From the NCBI GenBank assembly GCA_002423435.1, contig DIWE01000025.1, positions 79,192-143,191 on the forward strand: a stretch of DNA of 64,000 nt, given 5' to 3'. The notes under the pieces were generated by a model. That model saw nothing but the letters and a program-made list of their open reading frames with translations, searched no databases and was not told where the DNA came from. The DNA comes from Clostridiales bacterium UBA6114 (GTDB lineage: Bacteria; Bacillota; Clostridia; Oscillospirales; Butyricicoccaceae). Shown one piece after another: positions 26,675-34,061 of the stretch. How positions within the stretch are numbered: the stretch's first letter is position 1; each line of letters starts with the position of its first letter. A program made the position numbers and the translations under genes.

Positions 26675-27340
26675 TTGAATAAAATAGTAAAGCTTGAATT
26701 CCCTCTGACGGAAGAGCAGGTCAGAGGCCTTGAAGTAGGGGATATCGTATATCTGTCCGGCCTGATTCATACTATGCGCGACATGGGCCATGCCCGCGCA
26801 CTCGAGATGCTGGGAAGAGGGGAAAAATTGCCCTTTGATCTGGCGAGCAGCGCGATCTGGCACTGCGCGCCCATCGTCAAACAGGATGAAAGCGGAAAAT
26901 GGCACGTAACGTCGGCGGGCTCGACCACCAGCTCCCGTTTTACCCCTCTCGGCTCAAAGATGCTGGAATACCTGGGCATGCGCTGCACCATGGGCAAGGG
27001 AACAATGGGCCAGCGGGCCGTGGACGTTATGCAGAAGATCGGCTCCGTGTTCCTGAACACGACCGGCGGGACCGCGGCGCTTTATGCGCAGCAGATTGAG
27101 GAAATAGAAGACGTCTACTGGCTGGATCTGGGGCTTCCGGAGGCGATCTGGGTGATGCGGGCCAAGGAGATAGGGCCGCTGATCGTGGGAATCGACGCTC
27201 ACGGCAACAGCCTGTATAACAACATCAGGAAAACAATGAATGTAAAGCTTAGAGAACAGTTTGACAAATCCGGTATTACGCCGGAACACAGTTTTACATA
27301 TTTGCCGGTAAATCTGACGGGAAGGCCGCGCACCCTGTAA
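26675..27340 (+). CDS. Class I fumarate hydratase / tartrate dehydratase-type hydro-lyase, beta subunit
   Basis: The 221-residue protein matches the C-terminal (beta) domain: VGDIVYLSGLIHTMRDMGHA, SAGSTTSSRF, KGTMG and GGTAALYA. It completes the active site with the alpha subunit encoded 98 bases upstream. GGAGG directly touches an ATG at 26666, so the TTG at 26675, nine bases beyond, is the better start; both keep the whole domain. A terminator follows at 27428. Confidence 0.88.
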   Translation: MNKIVKLEFPLTEEQVRGLEVGDIVYLSGLIHTMRDMGHARALEMLGRGEKLPFDLASSAIWHCAPIVKQDESGKWHVTSAGSTTSSRFTPLGSKMLEYLGMRCTMGKGTMGQRAVDVMQKIGSVFLNTTGGTAALYAQQIEEIEDVYWLDLGLPEAIWVMRAKEIGPLIVGIDAHGNSLYNNIRKTMNVKLREQFDKSGITPEHSFTYLPVNLTGRPRTL

Positions 27341-27360
27341 GCGGCAGCTGAGCCGTTTGG

Positions 27361-27403
27361 GGCTGTCAATTTTGTCGACAGCCTTTCGAGGGGGATACCT
27401 CCC
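27361..27403 (-). repeat. Modular stem-loop repeat, partial copy (reverse orientation)
   Basis: GGCTGTC...GACAGCC followed by TTTCGAGGGGGATACCTCCC is, in reverse, the 3' end of the repeat at 27604-27795 (hairpin D remnant, CGAAA linker, terminal GGCTGTC hairpin). Confidence 0.55.
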
Positions 27404-27427
27404 GGCCAAAGTCCCGTGATTGCAATG

Positions 27428-27474
27428 GCCAGCCTGACATTCTGTGTAGTAACTGTGTCAGGCTGGCTATTTTT
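27428..27474 (+). terminator. Rho-independent terminator after the hydro-lyase operon
   Basis: GCCAGCCTGACA (27428-27439) and TGTCAGGCTGGC (27456-27467) form a perfect 12-bp stem followed by TATTTTTA. Confidence 0.85.
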
Positions 27475-27490
27475 ACGTCTTTTGTTAAAA

Positions 27491-27604
27491 AGCCTCCCTT
27501 GTTAAAGGGAGGGGGACCGCCTCGGCGGTGGAGGGATTTCTTCGCCAAGCTATCAATTGAATCCCTCCGGCGCTTCGCGCCACCTCCCTTTAACAAGGGA
27601 GGCT
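27491..27604. repeat. MITE-like element, copy 1 (114 bp, 22-bp perfect terminal inverted repeats)
   Basis: Positions 27491-27512 (AGCCTCCCTTGTTAAAGGGA then GG) are the exact reverse complement of 27583-27604. Each end is also a near-palindrome. The interior has two short GC hairpins (CCGCCTCGGCGG; GGCGCTTCGCGCC) and no coding capacity. This is the form of a miniature inverted-repeat element. A lone end (AGCCTCCCTT-TAAC-AAGGGAGGCT) recurs at 27797-27820. Confidence 0.75.
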
Positions 27605-27795
27605 CAGAGTGTCGAAAAAGTATATTTTGGGAATTGTTAAGGGGCCGGAGCCCCTTAACTTGGGATAAGTCCGAAGGCGGACATGTGCCGCCGGAGGACA
27701 CTCTGGACAAAACCATTGGTTTTGTCCGCACCTGGAGGAGCATCGAGGGGGAATTGGATTCCCCCTCGAAAGGCTGTCGAGTTCTTCGACAGCCT
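27604..27795 (+). repeat. Modular stem-loop repeat, copy 1
   Basis: About 190 bases made of successive hairpins: A 27636-27659 (GTTAAGGGGC/GCCCCTTAAC), B near 27670-27682 (GTCCG/CGGAC), C 27705-27727 (GGACAAAACC/GGTTTTGTCC), D 27743-27769 (TCGAGGGGGAAT/ATTCCCCCTCGA) and E 27772-27794 (GGCTGTCGA/TCGACAGCC). It is nearly identical to 59671-59904 on the other strand and partly to 60050-60118. Reading frames through it are not genes. Confidence 0.8.
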
Positions 27796-27843
27796 CAGCC
27801 TCCCTTTAACAAGGGAGGCTTTCTGGTTTTTTATCAGACCGCC

Positions 27844-29067
27844 TTAAACGTCTTTAGGGCAGCCCCGGGTGGGCACACCGAGACGGGTACTGCAAAGCTG
27901 GACACCGATCACCGCGGCCTGGGTCGCAAGCCCGACAGCGCAGACGCCTGGCCACCCGAAACGGGCGAAGCTGAAAGAGCCCAGGCACGAGCCTATGGCG
28001 CCGCCGATAAAGTAGGATACCATATATACCGTGTTTATACGGTTTCGGGCCTCGTCGCTGATCGAATGGACCCGGACCTGATTGGATATCTGGCAGGCCT
28101 GACTGCCTAAGTCGAGCAGCACGACGCCCGCGACAAGCCCCGCCAGCCGGTATCCGAAGGCCAGAAAACACAAATAGGAAAGCGTCACGGCACCCACTCC
28201 CAGGGAAAAGGTGAATCTCGGGCTTTTTTTATCCGCGACGCGTCCGGCGACGGGGGCGATCGACGCGCCGATCGCCCCGATCAGCCCGAACAGGCCGGCG
28301 ACATCGGCGCCGAGACGGTAATGGGGGCCCGCGAGCAGGAAGGACAGGGTCGTCCAGAACACGCTGAAAGCGGCGAACATCAGCCCGCCGCTCAAGGAGG
28401 CTTCCCGGAGCACGGGAAGGGTCCTTGCAAGCGACGCCATCGACCGAAAGAGCGCGGCGTAGCCCATCTCCGAAACAGGCGGGCAAACGGGCAGCCGGAA
28501 GAATAAGAAAACCGCGAGCAGGATCATAAGGGCGGACGCGACATAATAAACCGCCTGCCAGCCGAAATGCTGCCCGACCAGCCCGCTGAAGGTCCGGGAG
28601 ACAAGAATTCCGATCAGAAGCCCGCTCATAACCGCCCCGATGATCCGGCCGCGCTCTTTCGGGCCTGCGAGCTGCGCCGCGAGCGGGACAATGAGCTGAG
28701 GCGTCACGGAGGTAAAGCCGACTGTGAAGGACGCGGCGCACAGCATGGCGCTGTTTTTGGAGAACGACAGAAAAAGCAGGGCGCAGGACGAAAGCCCGAG
28801 CATGATCAGGATGAGCGACTTCTTTTCCCGGATGTCGGCAAGCGGCAGAATAAATAACATGCCGAGCGCGTAGCCGACCTGCGTGAGGGTGGCCGCGAGG
28901 CCGACCTGTTCCTGCGCGACGCCGAACGAACGAGCGATCTGGGCGAGCAGCGGCTGTAAGTAATACAGGTTGGCAACAGTGATGCCGCACGCGGCCGCCA
29001 TCGTAAGAACCAAAATTCTGCTCGGCCCGGCCGGGCCGTCGGGCGGCTTCATATTTTCTTCGGGCAT
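27844..29067 (-). CDS. Major facilitator superfamily transporter
   Basis: The 407-residue protein has 12 predicted transmembrane helices. It shows the MFS loop 2-3 signature form (PLADIREKKSL) after helix 2 and a matching second-half loop (GRVADKKSPRF). The start resembles YnfM/arabinose-efflux-like exporters (ITVANLYYLQPLLAQIA). AAAGGAAT precedes the ATG. It follows the MerR gene by 96 bases on the same strand, so it is probably the efflux arm of that regulator. Confidence 0.9.
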   Translation of the reverse strand: MPEENMKPPDGPAGPSRILVLTMAAACGITVANLYYLQPLLAQIARSFGVAQEQVGLAATLTQVGYALGMLFILPLADIREKKSLILIMLGLSSCALLFLSFSKNSAMLCAASFTVGFTSVTPQLIVPLAAQLAGPKERGRIIGAVMSGLLIGILVSRTFSGLVGQHFGWQAVYYVASALMILLAVFLFFRLPVCPPVSEMGYAALFRSMASLARTLPVLREASLSGGLMFAAFSVFWTTLSFLLAGPHYRLGADVAGLFGLIGAIGASIAPVAGRVADKKSPRFTFSLGVGAVTLSYLCFLAFGYRLAGLVAGVVLLDLGSQACQISNQVRVHSISDEARNRINTVYMVSYFIGGAIGSCLGSFSFARFGWPGVCAVGLATQAAVIGVQLCSTRLGVPTRGCPKDV

Positions 29068-29163
29068 TGAAAAATTCCTTTCGCTTCAAAAATCGATATA
29101 CCAAGTGGAGAGCCGGACCACGCTTTGTGTCGGACAGCCAACTGTCCGCCCCGGCCGCTTTTT

Positions 29164-29544
29164 TTATACGGCGCAGGTTTTTTTGTCCTGACAGATATTG
29201 TCGTAATGCTCCAGTTTCTTGTTGATCACCTTCAAAAGGCCCTTGTACTCCTTGATATGGTTTTCAATGATCTCTTTCTGGCACAGGATGATCTGCCGCC
29301 GCTCGGGGATCGTGTTTTCACCGAGAAGGCACAGGCCGATGTATTTTTTGATGTATTCGATGGACATGCCGGTCGAGCGCATGCAGCAGACGATCTGAAT
29401 CCATTCGAGGTCCGTGTCGCTGTAAAGCCTGCGGCCGTTTAAGCCGCGCGAAACGGAGGGGATCAGCTTTTCCTTCTCATAGTAACGGAGCGTATACGGC
29501 GTCAAATTGAATTTTTCAGACACTTCCTTGATGGTGTACCCCAT
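29164..29544 (-). CDS. MerR-family transcriptional regulator
   Basis: The 126-residue protein has the MerR helix-turn-helix and wing (YTIKEVSEKFNLTPYTLRYY; EKEKLIPSVSRGLNGRRLY) and a C-terminal dimerisation helix. Two late cysteines (ICQDKKTC) are present but not in a known metal motif; it resembles the aldehyde/electrophile-responsive NmlR/AdhR group. The ATG at 29544 has GGATGTGG upstream. It is divergent from an aldo-keto reductase across a region with two matching operators. Confidence 0.88.
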   Translation of the reverse strand: MGYTIKEVSEKFNLTPYTLRYYEKEKLIPSVSRGLNGRRLYSDTDLEWIQIVCCMRSTGMSIEYIKKYIGLCLLGENTIPERRQIILCQKEIIENHIKEYKGLLKVINKKLEHYDNICQDKKTCAV

Positions 29545-29574
29545 GCTTCCACATCCTTTTTTTCTTTTGTCACT

Positions 29575-29604
29575 ATTATATAAGTTCGAGTGCGCTCGAG
29601 GCAA
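29575..29604 (-). promoter_or_regulatory. Promoter and operator of the merR gene
   Basis: On the minus strand TTGCCT and TATAAT are 18 bases apart, with CGAGCGCACTCG inside the spacer. The same GCGCACTC core lies in the divergent promoter, so MerR probably regulates itself. Confidence 0.7.
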
Positions 29605-29623
29605 GAGATTTCCGTTTTTCCTC

Positions 29624-29654
29624 TTGACTTAAAGCGCACTCTAAATACTATACT
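29624..29654 (+). promoter_or_regulatory. MerR-type promoter (19-bp spacer) of the aldo-keto reductase gene
   Basis: TTGACT (29624-29629) and TATACT (29649-29654) are separated by 19 bases, the over-long spacer that MerR activators correct. The spacer holds an imperfect dyad TTAAAG-CGCA-CTCTAA. Confidence 0.82.
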
Positions 29655-29684
29655 AACAGTGGATCAAAAAAAGGAAGTGAGCTA

Positions 29685-30794
29685 ATGGAATATACGCAAT
29701 ACGGAAAGACAGGGCTCCGGGTGTCGAGGTTCGGCCTGGGCTGTATGCGGTTTCCGCCAAATGAGGCCGATGCGATCGAGATGGTCCGCTATGCGATCGA
29801 CCACGGCGTCAACTATATCGACACCGCCTACGTCTACAAGGACAGCGAAGTCATTACGGGAAAGGCGCTTAAGAACGGGTACCGGGACAGAACCTATCTC
29901 GCGACGAAAAGTCCCATCTGGAATATCACAAGGCATGAGGACTTTGAAAAGTACTTAGACGAGGAGCTCATACGGCTTAAAACGGACCACATTGACGTTT
30001 ATCTCCTTCACAACTTAAATTGCGATAATTGGGAAAAGGTCAAAAAATACGACGGCCTTACCTTCCTGGACAAAATGGTGCAAAAGGGGAAGATCGGGCA
30101 CAAGGCCTTTTCGGTGCACAACACATTCCCGGCGTTCCAGGAGATCGTCGACTCCTTTGATTGGGAAATGGCGCAGATCCAGCTCAACATTCTCGACGAG
30201 CATCAGCAGGTGGGCGTCGAGGGCGTGAGATATGCGTCGGAGAAAGGGCTTGCGACGGTTATAATGGAGCCGCTGCGCGGCGGGTTTCTTCTGGGAAGCG
30301 TTCCGGAGGAGGTGTACGGTATCATTGATGCCTACCCGGAAAAGCGTTCCTTTGTGGAGTGGTGCTTCCGCTGGCTATACAACATGCCGGAGGTGACGGT
30401 GGTTCTGAGCGGCACGAGCACGCTCGAACAGCTAAAGGACAATCTAAGGATATTTGAGCATTCGGCGGCGGACGTGATGTCAAAGGAGGATATAAGGCTG
30501 ATTCAAAAGATCCGGGAAGCGTTCGACTCGAAAAAGAGCGTGGGCTGCACCGGCTGCAGATACTGCATGCCGTGTCCGAAGGGCGTCGACATCCCGGAAA
30601 TTTTCAAGCTCTACAACAGTTACCAGCTTATGAAAACGCATTGGGTTGACAAGGAAGTGTACCAAAGCATTCTGGTCCCGTCCGGTGTTGGCGCCGATCA
30701 ATGCGTCTCCTGCGGCGTCTGTATGCAGCACTGCCCGCAGGACCTTAAAATCCCCGAGCTGCTTATAAAGGTTCACGGGGAGCTTAAGGAATAA
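29685..30794 (+). CDS. Aldo-keto reductase fused to a two-cluster ferredoxin domain
   Basis: The 369-residue protein has the AKR barrel with the catalytic tetrad Asp46, Tyr51, Lys75 and His109 (YIDTAYVY; YLATKSP; VYLLHN). It ends in a ferredoxin-like tail with two [4Fe-4S] motifs, CTGCRYCMPCPKG and CVSCGVCMQHCP. Fe-S-tailed AKRs are common in anaerobes and may take electrons from ferredoxin. It is divergent from MerR and driven by a 19-bp-spacer promoter, so it is probably induced by an aldehyde or other electrophile (inference). Confidence 0.92.
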   Translation: MEYTQYGKTGLRVSRFGLGCMRFPPNEADAIEMVRYAIDHGVNYIDTAYVYKDSEVITGKALKNGYRDRTYLATKSPIWNITRHEDFEKYLDEELIRLKTDHIDVYLLHNLNCDNWEKVKKYDGLTFLDKMVQKGKIGHKAFSVHNTFPAFQEIVDSFDWEMAQIQLNILDEHQQVGVEGVRYASEKGLATVIMEPLRGGFLLGSVPEEVYGIIDAYPEKRSFVEWCFRWLYNMPEVTVVLSGTSTLEQLKDNLRIFEHSAADVMSKEDIRLIQKIREAFDSKKSVGCTGCRYCMPCPKGVDIPEIFKLYNSYQLMKTHWVDKEVYQSILVPSGVGADQCVSCGVCMQHCPQDLKIPELLIKVHGELKE

Positions 30795-30841
30795 TTCCGA
30801 GGGCGGATTGAAAAGACTCGTTTTGCATCAATATAAAAAAG

Positions 30842-30882
30842 GAGTGCCGCAAAATGCAGATTTCATGTGTTTTGCGGCACTC
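30842..30882. repeat. 13-bp stem-loop after the aldo-keto reductase gene
   Basis: GAGTGCCGCAAAA and TTTTGCGGCACTC are perfect inverted repeats. The T-run lies on the minus strand (CCTTTTTTATATT), although no minus-strand gene ends here; on the plus strand it may still act as a weak terminator. Confidence 0.6.
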
Positions 30883-30898
30883 GAATTATATTCGTCTG

Positions 30899-30926
30899 TT
30901 GACAATATAAACTTTTTGACTATAAT
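30899..30926 (+). promoter_or_regulatory. Promoter of the tetR-ABC operon
   Basis: TTGACA (30899-30904) and TATAAT (30921-30926) are separated by 16 bases, directly upstream of the tetR gene and overlapped by a 40-bp dyad. Confidence 0.78.
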
Positions 30927-30948
30927 AACTGATATAGTCAAAAAGTTT
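30909..30948. promoter_or_regulatory. 40-bp TetR operator dyad
   Basis: AAACTTTTTGACTATA and TATAGTCAAAAAGTTT are perfect 16-base inverted repeats with an eight-base centre. They cover the -10 box and end 17 bases before the TetR start, the place and size expected for an autoregulatory TetR operator. Confidence 0.85.
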
Positions 30949-30964
30949 GAAAGGGGGGGATATT

Positions 30965-31570
30965 ATGCCGAAAACCTTTTCCGACGGCGAACGGGCCTAT
31001 ATCAAAAAGCGGCTGATGGAGGAAGCGCAAACCTGCCTTAGCCTGTTCGGCATGCGCAAGACAACGGTGGATGAGCTTGTAAAACGGGTGAACATCCCGA
31101 AGGGAACCTTCTATCTGTTCTATCCGTCGAAAGAGCTTTTGTTTTTTGACGTGTTTTGCACCCTCCATAATGAATTGCAGGCCGCCCTGCTCCGCTGGAT
31201 CGGCGATTTGAAGGGCAACATCAATGCGGATACAATCACGGAACTGATTTTTAGGTTGTATAAACAGGTGGATTCCACGTTTATCTATTCCTTTATCGCA
31301 AACGGGGATCTGGAACTGCTGATGCGAAAATTGCCGCCGGAGGCTGTAAAAGACCACGCGCAAAAGGATGATTTCAGCATGGAGAAGCTCCTTTCCCTGC
31401 TTCCCGGCGTGCGCACGCAAGGCAATATCAAAATATTCAGCGCGGTTTTGCGGGCGATTTTCTGCACGATGCTCCACAAGAGGGAGATCGGCGAGGATGT
31501 GTTTGACGACGCGATTCGCGTGATGCTGCGCGGGGTTGTGATTCAATTGTTCGAGGGGGAGCGGTTATGA
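30965..31570 (+). CDS. TetR/AcrR-family transcriptional regulator
   Basis: The 201-residue protein has a TetR helix-turn-helix (FGMRKTTVDELVKRVNIPKG then TFYLFYPSKELL). AGGGGGGG precedes the ATG at 30965. Its end overlaps the ABC ATPase start by four bases (ATGA). It heads a four-gene operon and probably represses it through the 40-bp dyad. Confidence 0.9.
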   Translation: MPKTFSDGERAYIKKRLMEEAQTCLSLFGMRKTTVDELVKRVNIPKGTFYLFYPSKELLFFDVFCTLHNELQAALLRWIGDLKGNINADTITELIFRLYKQVDSTFIYSFIANGDLELLMRKLPPEAVKDHAQKDDFSMEKLLSLLPGVRTQGNIKIFSAVLRAIFCTMLHKREIGEDVFDDAIRVMLRGVVIQLFEGERL

Positions 31571-32412
31571 TCCGGGTACGGGACCTGCAATTTGGCTATA
31601 CGAAGCAGCCCTTCATTAAAAATATGAGCTTCGATGTTCGAAAGGGCGAGATTTTCGGTTTTTTAGGCCCGTCCGGCGCGGGCAAAAGCACCCTGCAGAA
31701 AATACTGACGGGCCTTCTGGCCACATACGCCGGCAGTGTTATGGTCAATGGCGTGGAGGCAAAGCGCCGCGATAACAGCTTTTATGAACAAATCGGCGTG
31801 GACTTTGAATTTCCGAGCCTGTACGAAAAACTGACCGCGCGGGAAAATCTGCGTTTTTTTTCCTCACTTTACAAAAAACAGCGGCCGATCGACCCGCTGC
31901 TTAAAAGCGTCGGTTTGCTTGCCGACGCCGATAAAAAGGTGTCCGACTTCTCCAAGGGGATGAAGGCAAGGCTCAATTTCGTCAAGGCGTTACTCCATGA
32001 CCCGGTTCTGCTCTTTCTGGATGAACCGACCTCCGGGCTTGACCCGTCGAATGCCCGGCGTATGAAAGACATCATTTTGAGGGAAAAGGCAAGGGGGAGA
32101 ACCATCCTTCTGACCACCCACAACATGTACGACGCGACCGAGCTGTGCGACCGCGTGGCATTTATCGTGGACGGAGGGCTGCGGGCGCTGGATACGCCGC
32201 GGAATCTGATCATGTCAAGGGGCGCATCCAAGGTTCGATATACGTATTCTCTGGACGGACGGGAGGTACAGTCGGAAATTCCGCTCGGCCGTATAAGCGA
32301 GGACAGCATACTTCCAGAGCTTGTGCGGGAAAACAAACTGCTGTCCATCCACAGCAGCGAGCCTACCCTGAACGATATTTTTGTGGAACTGACGGGGAGG
32401 CGGCTGCAATGA
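31567..32412 (+). CDS. ABC transporter ATP-binding protein
   Basis: The 281-residue ATPase has Walker A GPSGAGKST (34-42), an FSKGMKAR signature, Walker B LLFLDEPTSGLDP and the TTHNM switch histidine. It overlaps tetR upstream and the first permease downstream, each by four bases. The C-terminal tail after residue 215 is typical of ABC-2 export ATPases (CcmA/YhaQ-like). Confidence 0.93.
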   Translation: MIRVRDLQFGYTKQPFIKNMSFDVRKGEIFGFLGPSGAGKSTLQKILTGLLATYAGSVMVNGVEAKRRDNSFYEQIGVDFEFPSLYEKLTARENLRFFSSLYKKQRPIDPLLKSVGLLADADKKVSDFSKGMKARLNFVKALLHDPVLLFLDEPTSGLDPSNARRMKDIILREKARGRTILLTTHNMYDATELCDRVAFIVDGGLRALDTPRNLIMSRGASKVRYTYSLDGREVQSEIPLGRISEDSILPELVRENKLLSIHSSEPTLNDIFVELTGRRLQ

Positions 32413-33092
32413 GACTTAAGGCTCTGCTCATCGGCGATATCCGTTTTCAGTTTAAATACGGGTTTTATTTTCTGTACCTGATTTTCACCATACTGTATGT
32501 CGGCATGCTTTACGCCCTGCCCGCCGCATGGCGTGAACGGGCGGCCGTCCTGATGATCTTCACCGACCCGGCGGCAATGGGGCTTTACTTCATGGGGGCA
32601 ATCGTTCTGTTTGAAAAAGGAGAACGGGTTTTGGACAGCATCGCCATATCTCCTGTCAGGCCAATGGAATATGTGGCGTCAAAACTTTTATCCATTGCCT
32701 TGATTTCCGCGGCGGTCGGGCTGCTGATCGGTTATGGCGGCAAAGCCGTTCCAAATTCGCTCTTTTTTGCCCCGGGCGTATTCCTCGGCTCCTGCCTGTT
32801 CTCGGCTGTGGGGCTTATGGTTGCGGCAAACATCGCGACGCTGAATCAGTTTATTGTGGCAACCATTCCCGCCGAGCTGATCATCAGCGTTCCCGCCATC
32901 GCCTGGCTCTTCGGATGGAAACCGGGCTTTATGATACTCCACCCGGGCATATGCATCATAGAGCTGTGCCAAAACGGCGCAAACGCGCTTCCTGCGATAT
33001 TCATTCTGGCGTTTTGGGCGGCACTGTCCGCACTGCTTGCACGCCATGTAATGGCAAAGAGCCTGCGGTCGCTGGGAGGTGTCAAGCTGTGA
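32409..33092 (+). CDS. ABC-2-like transporter permease
   Basis: The 227-residue protein has about six transmembrane helices (FYFLYLIFTILYVGMLYAL; AAVLMIF; LLSIALISAAVGLLIGYGG; VFLGSCLFSAVGLMVA; others). The ATG overlaps the ATPase stop (ATGA); a longer in-frame reading upstream lies over the ATPase gene and is not protein-like. With the next gene it forms a heteromeric export channel; the fluoroquinolone/drug export type is possible but unproven. Confidence 0.85.
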   Translation: MRLKALLIGDIRFQFKYGFYFLYLIFTILYVGMLYALPAAWRERAAVLMIFTDPAAMGLYFMGAIVLFEKGERVLDSIAISPVRPMEYVASKLLSIALISAAVGLLIGYGGKAVPNSLFFAPGVFLGSCLFSAVGLMVAANIATLNQFIVATIPAELIISVPAIAWLFGWKPGFMILHPGICIIELCQNGANALPAIFILAFWAALSALLARHVMAKSLRSLGGVKL

Positions 33093-33802
33093 AGCCTTTA
33101 CTTCGGTCTTTTTTTATGTTTGTCAGGCAGATATTGAAAGACAGCATGCTTGCGGCGGTCTGCTCCGCCGCAGTGCTGGCCGCGTTCTTCATCCGGTTCG
33201 GCGTTCCGGCAATCGAGAGAGTCTTGTGCGGCTATTTTGAAAAAGAAGTAATTTTGGCGGATTACTACCTGCTGTTCGACCTTTTGTTGGCACTTGTAAC
33301 GCCCTATATGTTCTGCTTTGCCTCCGCCATGATGATGCTGACCGAATACGACGAAAATATCGCAAGTTATCTTGCGGTGACTCCTGTGGGTAAAAAGGGG
33401 TATATGCTGTCAAGGCTGGCGCTTCCGGCGTCAATTGCTTTTGCAGCGTCCGTAATCCTTCTGTGGGAGTTTTCGCTGACGACATGGCCGATCGGGATGA
33501 TTCCGCTTGTCTGTCTTTTGACCTGCCTTTCAAGCGTTGCCGTTTCACTGTTTCTGTTTGCCTTTTCCCATAACCGGGTGGAAGGTATGGCGATGGGAAA
33601 GCTGTCGGGGCTTCTGATGCTGGGGCTGCCTGTTCCTTTCTTCCTGTCGTCGGACGTGCAGTATTTGTTTTCGCCGCTCCCGTCCTTCTGGATCACAAAG
33701 CTTTGTATGGCGCGAAACGCAATATTTTTGCTTCCGGCGCTTTTGTCTTCGCTGATTTGGATTTGGCTGCTTTACCGGAAGTTCAGCCGAAAGATTGCAT
33801 GA
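33089..33802 (+). CDS. ABC-2-like transporter permease, second subunit
   Basis: The 237-residue protein has about six transmembrane helices (MLAAVCSAAVLAAFFIRFG; LLFDLLLALVTPYMFCFA; SIAFAASVILLWEF; others). The GTG start at 33089 has GGGAGGT eight bases upstream and overlaps the previous stop (GTGA). It is the last gene of the tetR operon and is followed by a terminator. Confidence 0.84.
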   Translation: MKPLLRSFFMFVRQILKDSMLAAVCSAAVLAAFFIRFGVPAIERVLCGYFEKEVILADYYLLFDLLLALVTPYMFCFASAMMMLTEYDENIASYLAVTPVGKKGYMLSRLALPASIAFAASVILLWEFSLTTWPIGMIPLVCLLTCLSSVAVSLFLFAFSHNRVEGMAMGKLSGLLMLGLPVPFFLSSDVQYLFSPLPSFWITKLCMARNAIFLLPALLSSLIWIWLLYRKFSRKIA

Positions 33803-33810
33803 TACTTTTA

Positions 33811-33852
33811 AAGGCGTATCCGGCCCCTAAGACATGGAGCCGGATACGCCTT
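33811..33852 (+). terminator. Terminator of the tetR-ABC operon
   Basis: AAGGCGTATCCGGC and GCCGGATACGCCTT form a perfect 14-bp stem with a 14-base loop nine bases after the last permease gene. The T-stretch (TTTTTGTTTTT) comes slightly later. Confidence 0.75.
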
Positions 33853-33879
33853 ATACGACAGCCTTTTTGTTTTTAGAGA

Positions 33880-33908
33880 TTGTGTTGCCCGGCTAGCGTT
33901 GCTATAAT
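33880..33908 (+). promoter_or_regulatory. Promoter of the HD-GYP gene
   Basis: TTGTGT (33880-33885) and TATAAT (33903-33908) are spaced by 17 bases, giving a predicted start near 33915 and a leader of about 147 bases. Confidence 0.65.
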
Positions 33909-33914
33909 AGTGTC

Positions 33915-34061
33915 TAAGGTTTTTAAGGGATTTCCCTGAAAACCTTGCACCTAGAGAGATCAAAAACTGCTGAGAACGCAGGAATGCCCGCGTACTCTTC
34001 GAATTTCGCCGGTTTTTGATTTGTTCCGTGGACACTATCCTTACCACGAAGAGGCAACAAA
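33915..34061 (+). ncRNA. Candidate structured 5' leader of the HD-GYP gene
   Basis: The leader can fold into a bulged hairpin at 33916-33946 (AAGGTTTT...AAAACCTT enclosing AGGGA/TCCCT), a long stem at 33959-34020 (ATCAAAAAC/GTTTTTGAT) enclosing CTGC/GCAG, and CGTGG/CCACG (34027-34048) next to the ribosome binding site AGAGG. ATAGTGTC (33907-33914) and GACACTAT (34031-34038) are also inverted repeats, but the first would lie before the predicted start. It does not match the c-di-GMP-I or -II riboswitch consensus as I know it. Identity unknown. Confidence 0.5.

Noticed and set aside
25659..27340. Firm naming as fumarase fumA/fumB or ttdA/ttdB
   Set aside because: Class I hydro-lyases cannot be told apart by eye, and the setting also fits mesaconase.
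27499..28110. A 203-codon frame on the plus strand
   Set aside because: It runs through the MITE-like and stem-loop repeats and into the antisense of the MFS gene. Its repeat-encoded part recurs at 59590-59913 only because the DNA repeat recurs.
33915..34061. c-di-GMP riboswitch before the HD-GYP gene
   Set aside because: The leader is structured, but the conserved sequence blocks of classes I and II as I know them are not visible.
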